Assembly: GCA_049522565.1 (NCBI GenBank)
Contig: JBEKNT010000258.1
Coordinates: 1 to 9,848 of the forward strand
DNA: 9,848 bases
Direction: 5' to 3'
Source of the DNA: JASHVB01 sp049522565
Lineage (GTDB): Bacteria; Pseudomonadota; Alphaproteobacteria; Acetobacterales; Acetobacteraceae
In this document: positions 6,721-9,848 of the stretch, one piece after another
How positions within the stretch are numbered: position 1 is the stretch's first letter
Layout: the number at the start of each line of letters is the position of its first letter
The notes under the pieces: generated by a model
What the model saw: only the letters and a program-made list of their open reading frames with translations
Database searches by the model: none
What the model was told of the DNA's origin: nothing
Program-made: the position numbers and the translations under genes

Positions 6721-6770
6721 CGCGTCGCCTCGCGCCTCGACCTCGCCCGCTCTCGCGGCGGAGGCATACC

Positions 6771-7763
6771 TTACACCCGATGCGTTTCGTGCGTGGACGG
6801 GTGGAACAGCTCCTCCGGCGCCAGCAATCGCGACGACAGGCCTTCCGCGTGATGCCGCAGCAGGAACACCTCCAGCGCATGGCGATTGGCGTCGAGGCCG
6901 TATGACCAGAAATCTTCCCCCATCAACTGCCGCGCCGCCAGCAACTGTTCCTCGACAAACGGCAACGTCACCTTGGTTGCCGCCACGTCGCGCAGCTTGG
7001 CCAGGGCTCGTGCCTTCGCCTGTTCGAACGCCTTCATCACCGCGGCCGGCAGCCAGGGATGGTGCTCTGCCAGGGAACGCCGAATCCCCAGCAGATGCAT
7101 GATCGGAAATATCCGCGTCTTGCGATACCACGCTGCCCCCGCAGCGGCCGGATCGGCGAACAGCCAGCCGACATGCGGATGCCCGGCGGTGAAACATGAC
7201 GGTGCCCGCGGCCCGATCAGCGCATCGATCGCGCCGTCCGCCAGCAGGCCCGAAATCGTCGTCCCATCCGGTGCATCCTCCACCCGTACGTCCGCCGGCA
7301 GCGTCACCGCGATCTTCTCGATCCGCCCGGCTTGCTCATAGCCGCCGCGCACCCAGGTCACGTCCGACGGCTTCACGCCGTAGTCCTGTTCCAGCATCGC
7401 GCGAGTCCACACGTTCGCAGTGACCTGGTATTCCGGCACGCCGATGCGCCGGCCCTTCAGGTCTTCCGGCCGCGCGATCGCTCGATCGGTCCGGATATAG
7501 ATCGAATTGTGCCGGAAGGCGCGCGACGGAAACACCGGCACCCCGACATACGGACAATCGCCCGCCGCCGTCTTCACCGTGAAACTGCTCATCGACAGCT
7601 CGCAGATGTCGAAGTCGGCGTGGCGGAAGGCGCGGAAGAAGATCTCCTCCGGCTCCAACAGCATGAACACCGGATCGACGCCGTCGATCTGCACCGAACC
7701 GTCCACCAACGGCCGCACCCGGTCGTAATCCCCGACCGCAATCGACAGCGTGAGCTTTGTCAT
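6771..7763 (-). CDS. 4,5-dihydroxyphthalate decarboxylase-like (Pht5 family) protein with periplasmic-binding-protein fold
   Basis: 330 residues, MTKLTLSIAVGDYDRVRPLV onward. It belongs to the family annotated as 4,5-dihydroxyphthalate decarboxylase, which shares the fold of NMT1/taurine-type ABC substrate-binding proteins. Recognised from DYDRVRPLVDG (12-22), EPEEIFFRAFRHADFDICEL (37-56), PYVGVPVFPSRAFRH (71-85), IRTDRAI, DLKGRRIGVPEYQ (101-113) and WVRGGYEQ (137-144). Length is normal and no frame break is seen. There is no signal peptide, so a cytoplasmic enzyme is more likely than a transport protein. The reaction known for the family name is decarboxylation of 4,5-dihydroxyphthalate to protocatechuate, but most relatives are untested and no other phthalate gene is here, so the true substrate is open. 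Start ATG at 7761-7763 with GGGAGGA five bases upstream. It is divergent from the amidohydrolase gene. A broken relative lies at 4523-4618. Confidence 0.88.
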   Translation of the reverse strand: MTKLTLSIAVGDYDRVRPLVDGSVQIDGVDPVFMLLEPEEIFFRAFRHADFDICELSMSSFTVKTAAGDCPYVGVPVFPSRAFRHNSIYIRTDRAIARPEDLKGRRIGVPEYQVTANVWTRAMLEQDYGVKPSDVTWVRGGYEQAGRIEKIAVTLPADVRVEDAPDGTTISGLLADGAIDALIGPRAPSCFTAGHPHVGWLFADPAAAGAAWYRKTRIFPIMHLLGIRRSLAEHHPWLPAAVMKAFEQAKARALAKLRDVAATKVTLPFVEEQLLAARQLMGEDFWSYGLDANRHALEVFLLRHHAEGLSSRLLAPEELFHPSTHETHRV

Positions 7764-7768
7764 GATCG

Positions 7769-7775
7769 TCCTCCC
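7769..7775 (-). promoter_or_regulatory. Shine-Dalgarno of the Pht5-like gene
   Basis: On the minus strand GGGAGGA lies five bases before the ATG at 7763. It fixes the start and leaves only about 116 bp between this site and the opposing ribosome-binding site, in which the promoters of both genes must lie. Confidence 0.75.
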
Positions 7776-7782
7776 GGAGCGC

Positions 7783-7876
7783 TGTCATTGCGAGCAATGC
7801 GGCGACGACGCAAACTCGCGCGGAAGATTGCTTTACCGGGTCAAGCCCGGCAACCGCTGCGCTCCTCGCCATGACG
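7783..7876. repeat. Dispersed palindromic intergenic repeat (GTCATTGCGAG...CTCGCCATGACG type)
   Basis: The ends are imperfect inverted copies: TGTCATTGCGAG (7783-7794) against the complement of CTCGCCATGACG (7865-7876), 10 of 12 matching. An internal hairpin CCGGG-TCAAG-CCCGG lies at 7836-7850. Sequences of the form GTCATTGCGAG, AAGCAATC and GGGCTTGACCCGG are a familiar dispersed repeat type of alphaproteobacterial genomes; that is recalled and not searched. It fills about 94 of the 116 bp between the ribosome-binding sites of the two divergent genes. Confidence 0.75.
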
Positions 7877-7891
7877 GGTACGCGCAGTCAC

Positions 7892-7899
7892 AGGAGGGG
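7892..7899 (+). promoter_or_regulatory. Shine-Dalgarno deciding the amidohydrolase start
   Basis: AGGAGGGG lies four bases before the ATG at 7904. It argues for that start over the in-frame ATG at 7871, which is inside the dispersed repeat and has no such site. Confidence 0.8.
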
Positions 7900-7903
7900 A
7901 ACC

Positions 7904-9343
7904 ATGGCGCACACCACATGCATCAGGAATGCGGCATGGATCGTCGCCTGGGATGCGGCGGCCGGCACGCATGTCTATCTGCGCGATGCCGACCTGGCGT
8001 TCAGCGGCAACACCATCGTGCATGTCGGCAGGTCCTGGCCGGGCACGGAAGACGCCACGATCGACGGACGCTCGCTGATGCTGATGCCTGGCCTGGTGGA
8101 CATCCACTCGCACCCCAGCACCGAGCCGTTCTTCCGCGGCATTCGCGAAGAACACGGCGTGCCGGCGATGTTCATGACCGGCCTGTACGAGCGTTCTTTT
8201 GCCTTCCGTACCGACGCCGCAGGCCGCCACGCCGGCAAGACCGTCGCCTATTGCGAGATGCTGCGCACCGGCATCACCTCCGTCGCCGACCTGTCCGGCG
8301 CCGATGCCGGCTGGATCGACCTCGCGGCCCAAAGCGGCCTGCGGGTGTTCATCGCGCCCGGTTATGCGTCGGCGCGCTGGCATCTGGAGAACGGCTGGCA
8401 GCTCAAATACGCGTGGGACGAGGCCGCCGGCGAACGCGGCCTGCACGAGGCATTGGCGCTGATTGCCCAGGCCGCGCGGCATCCCAGCGGACGGCTGTCC
8501 GGCGTGGTGTTCCCCGCGCAGATCGACACTTGCAGCGAGGCACTGCTGCGCGAAAGCTGGGAAGCGGCGGAGGCGCTCGACCTGCCCTTCACCACGCATT
8601 GCGCGCAGAGCGTCAATGAGTTCAACGAAATGGTACACCGGCACGGCAAGACGCCGATCCGTTGGGCGCGCGACATCGGCATTCTGGGACCGCGCAGCAT
8701 CCTCGGCCACGCCATCTTCACCGACGAGCATTCCTGGACGTGCTGGCATACCAAGGATGACGTAAACATCCTGGCGGAGACTGGCGCTTCGGTGGCGCAT
8801 TGCCCGTCGCCCTTCGCGCGTTACGGCCAGACGCTGGAGGATTTCGGCCGCTATCGCCGCGCCGGGGTGAACATTGGTCTCGGCACCGACGTTGCGCCGC
8901 ACAACCTGATCGAGGAGATGCGGCTGGCCGCCATCCTCGCACGTGTGGCAGCGCGCGACATCACGACGACCAGTACCGCTGCGATATTCCATGCGGCGAC
9001 GGTGGGTGGCGCGACGGCCTTGGGGCGCGACGACATCGGCCGGCTGGCACCCGGCGCGCGAGCCGACCTGGTGCTGGTGGATATTGCCAATCCGTTCATG
9101 CTGCCGGCGCGCGATCCGCTGCGCTCGCTGGTCTACACCGCGGCGGATCGCGCGGTGCAAAGCGTATTCGTGGATGGCGAGCAAGTGGTGGCGGCCGGCC
9201 GCGTGCTGACGCTGGACCATGCGGAGGCGCTGGGCCGGTTGGCCGACGCGCAGGCACGCATGGAGGCCGATGTGCCGAACCACGATTGGGCACAACGTCG
9301 TGCCGACGAAATCACGCCGCTGAGTTTGCCGGTGCGCGGCTGA
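7904..9343 (+). CDS. Metal-dependent amidohydrolase, TrzA/AtzA/SAH-deaminase-like group
   Basis: 479 residues, a cytoplasmic TIM-barrel hydrolase flanked by the small beta-sandwich of the superfamily. Visible: the sandwich strand and barrel entry LMLMPGLVDIHSHPS with metal ligands H68 and H70, TTHCAQ with H232, GHAIFTDEH with H269, SVAHCPSPFARYG with H299 and GLGTDVAPHN with D329, then the C-terminal LAPGARADLVLVDIANP sandwich return. The metal site looks intact. Unlike deaminase and chlorohydrolase members such as SAH deaminase and AtzA, where a Glu sits three residues after the third His, this protein has Gln235; Glu239 is nearby. The substrate is therefore uncertain and may not be an aminohydrolase one. 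Start ATG at 7904 is set by AGGAGGGG. Only 13 nt separate it from the adenosyltransferase gene, so the two should be co-transcribed. It is divergent from the Pht5-like gene, which suggests a small catabolic locus. Confidence 0.9.
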   Translation: MAHTTCIRNAAWIVAWDAAAGTHVYLRDADLAFSGNTIVHVGRSWPGTEDATIDGRSLMLMPGLVDIHSHPSTEPFFRGIREEHGVPAMFMTGLYERSFAFRTDAAGRHAGKTVAYCEMLRTGITSVADLSGADAGWIDLAAQSGLRVFIAPGYASARWHLENGWQLKYAWDEAAGERGLHEALALIAQAARHPSGRLSGVVFPAQIDTCSEALLRESWEAAEALDLPFTTHCAQSVNEFNEMVHRHGKTPIRWARDIGILGPRSILGHAIFTDEHSWTCWHTKDDVNILAETGASVAHCPSPFARYGQTLEDFGRYRRAGVNIGLGTDVAPHNLIEEMRLAAILARVAARDITTTSTAAIFHAATVGGATALGRDDIGRLAPGARADLVLVDIANPFMLPARDPLRSLVYTAADRAVQSVFVDGEQVVAAGRVLTLDHAEALGRLADAQARMEADVPNHDWAQRRADEITPLSLPVRG

Positions 9344-9356
9344 TCGGAGAATCGCG

Positions 9357-9848
9357 ATGGTGCGGATCGATGTTGTAACGACGCGCGGTGGCGATGCCGG
9401 CGACACGTCATTGGGCGACGGCACGCGCGTGCGCAAGGATGCACTGCGTGTCGAGGCGATTGGCTGCGTGGATGAGGCAAACAGCGCGATCGGCGTGTTG
9501 CGCCTGACGACACGCGACGACGCCGAAGCGGACGCGATGCTGGCGCGCATCCAGCACGACCTGTTCGACGTCGGTGCAGATCTCTGCGTCCCGGGCGAGG
9601 GCGGTGATCGGCTGCGTGTGAGCGATACGCTGACCGCGCGGCTCGAACAGGAGGTGGCGGCGATGAACGGCGCGTTGCCGCCGTTGACGAGCTTCGTGCT
9701 GCCCGCCGGCAGTGCGGGTGCGGCGCACGCGCATGTCGCGCGCGGCGTGGCGCGCCGTGCCGAACGGCGTGTGGTGGCGCTGGCAGACGCCGAACCGGTG
9801 AATGCGGCGCTGATTCGCTACCTCAACCGGTTGTCGGACCACCTGTTC
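9357..9848 (+). CDS. Cob(I)alamin adenosyltransferase, PduO type (partial, cut at window end)
   Basis: Transfers the adenosyl group of ATP to cob(I)alamin to make adenosylcobalamin, working as a trimer in the cytoplasm. The reading frame is open to the last base: 164 codons, with roughly 20-30 residues expected beyond the window. Motifs: N-terminal ATP-binding segment TTRGGDAGDTSLGDG (8-22), CVDEANSAIG (37-46), DLFDVGADLCVP (68-79), FVLPAGS (113-119), RRAER (133-137) and YLNRLSDHLF (155-164), all characteristic of the PduO/MMAB family. One small departure is ARGVARRAER where relatives mostly have ARTVCRRAER. The ATG at 9357 has GGAGA (9346-9350) six bases upstream. It is the second gene after the amidohydrolase. 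No B12-dependent enzyme is visible, so the link to its neighbour may be only positional. Confidence 0.93.
   Translation, partial: MVRIDVVTTRGGDAGDTSLGDGTRVRKDALRVEAIGCVDEANSAIGVLRLTTRDDAEADAMLARIQHDLFDVGADLCVPGEGGDRLRVSDTLTARLEQEVAAMNGALPPLTSFVLPAGSAGAAHAHVARGVARRAERRVVALADAEPVNAALIRYLNRLSDHLF

Noticed and set aside
7871..7903. In-frame ATG at 7871 as amidohydrolase start
   Set aside because: It lies inside the dispersed repeat, lacks a ribosome-binding site, and the ATG at 7904 has AGGAGGGG just upstream.
7841..9550. 569-codon minus-strand frame opposite the amidohydrolase
   Set aside because: Antisense shadow of a gene with an intact metal site; no recognisable domain and no start signals.

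Overview
The window reads as a piece of a GC-rich proteobacterial chromosome, most likely an alphaproteobacterium and possibly Acetobacteraceae. That placement is inferred from codon use, the style of the dispersed palindromic repeats, and the gene families (a Pht5-like binding-fold protein, a homogeneous Fn3-repeat protein, a single-domain OtsA). It is a judgement from memory of such genomes and was not tested.

Layout: (1) 26-1084, minus: a GT4 glycosyltransferase. (2) 1085-1282: an AT-rich divergent promoter region. (3) 1283-3106, plus: a fused membrane/ATPase ABC exporter half-transporter. Then come a 9-bp hairpin repeat and, from a TTG start, 3164-4522, otsA (trehalose-6-phosphate synthase). 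(4) 4523-4858: about 340 bp without an intact gene. It holds, on the minus strand, a short decayed copy of the C-terminal part of the 4,5-dihydroxyphthalate-decarboxylase-like gene found intact 2.4 kb further on, then a roughly 71-87 nt multi-hairpin dyad and an AT-rich stretch. (5) 4916-6580, plus: a protein of four near-identical Fn3 repeats plus a C-terminal domain, without a visible signal peptide. (6) 6581-6770: two strong hairpins between convergent genes. (7) 6771-7763, minus: the intact Pht5-like gene. (8) 7764-7903: a divergent intergenic region almost filled by a dispersed palindromic repeat. (9) 7904-9343, plus: a TrzA/AtzA-type amidohydrolase, followed after 13 nt by (10) 9357 to the window end: a PduO-type cob(I)alamin adenosyltransferase, cut off.

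Functionally the left third looks like carbohydrate metabolism and export (glycosyltransferase, exporter, trehalose-6-phosphate synthesis); no trehalose-phosphate phosphatase is present. The right third looks like small-molecule catabolism (Pht5-like protein, amidohydrolase) with a B12-cofactor gene. No mobile-element gene, CRISPR array, rRNA or tRNA was found. The most notable structural point is that the Fn3-repeat gene lies between the intact Pht5-like gene and a remnant of a second copy in the same orientation, which points to duplication, insertion and decay at this spot. I see no clear evidence of a complete new biological system; the best candidates for a second look are this junction, the folded element at 4686-4772 and the repeat that fills the 7764-7903 promoter region.
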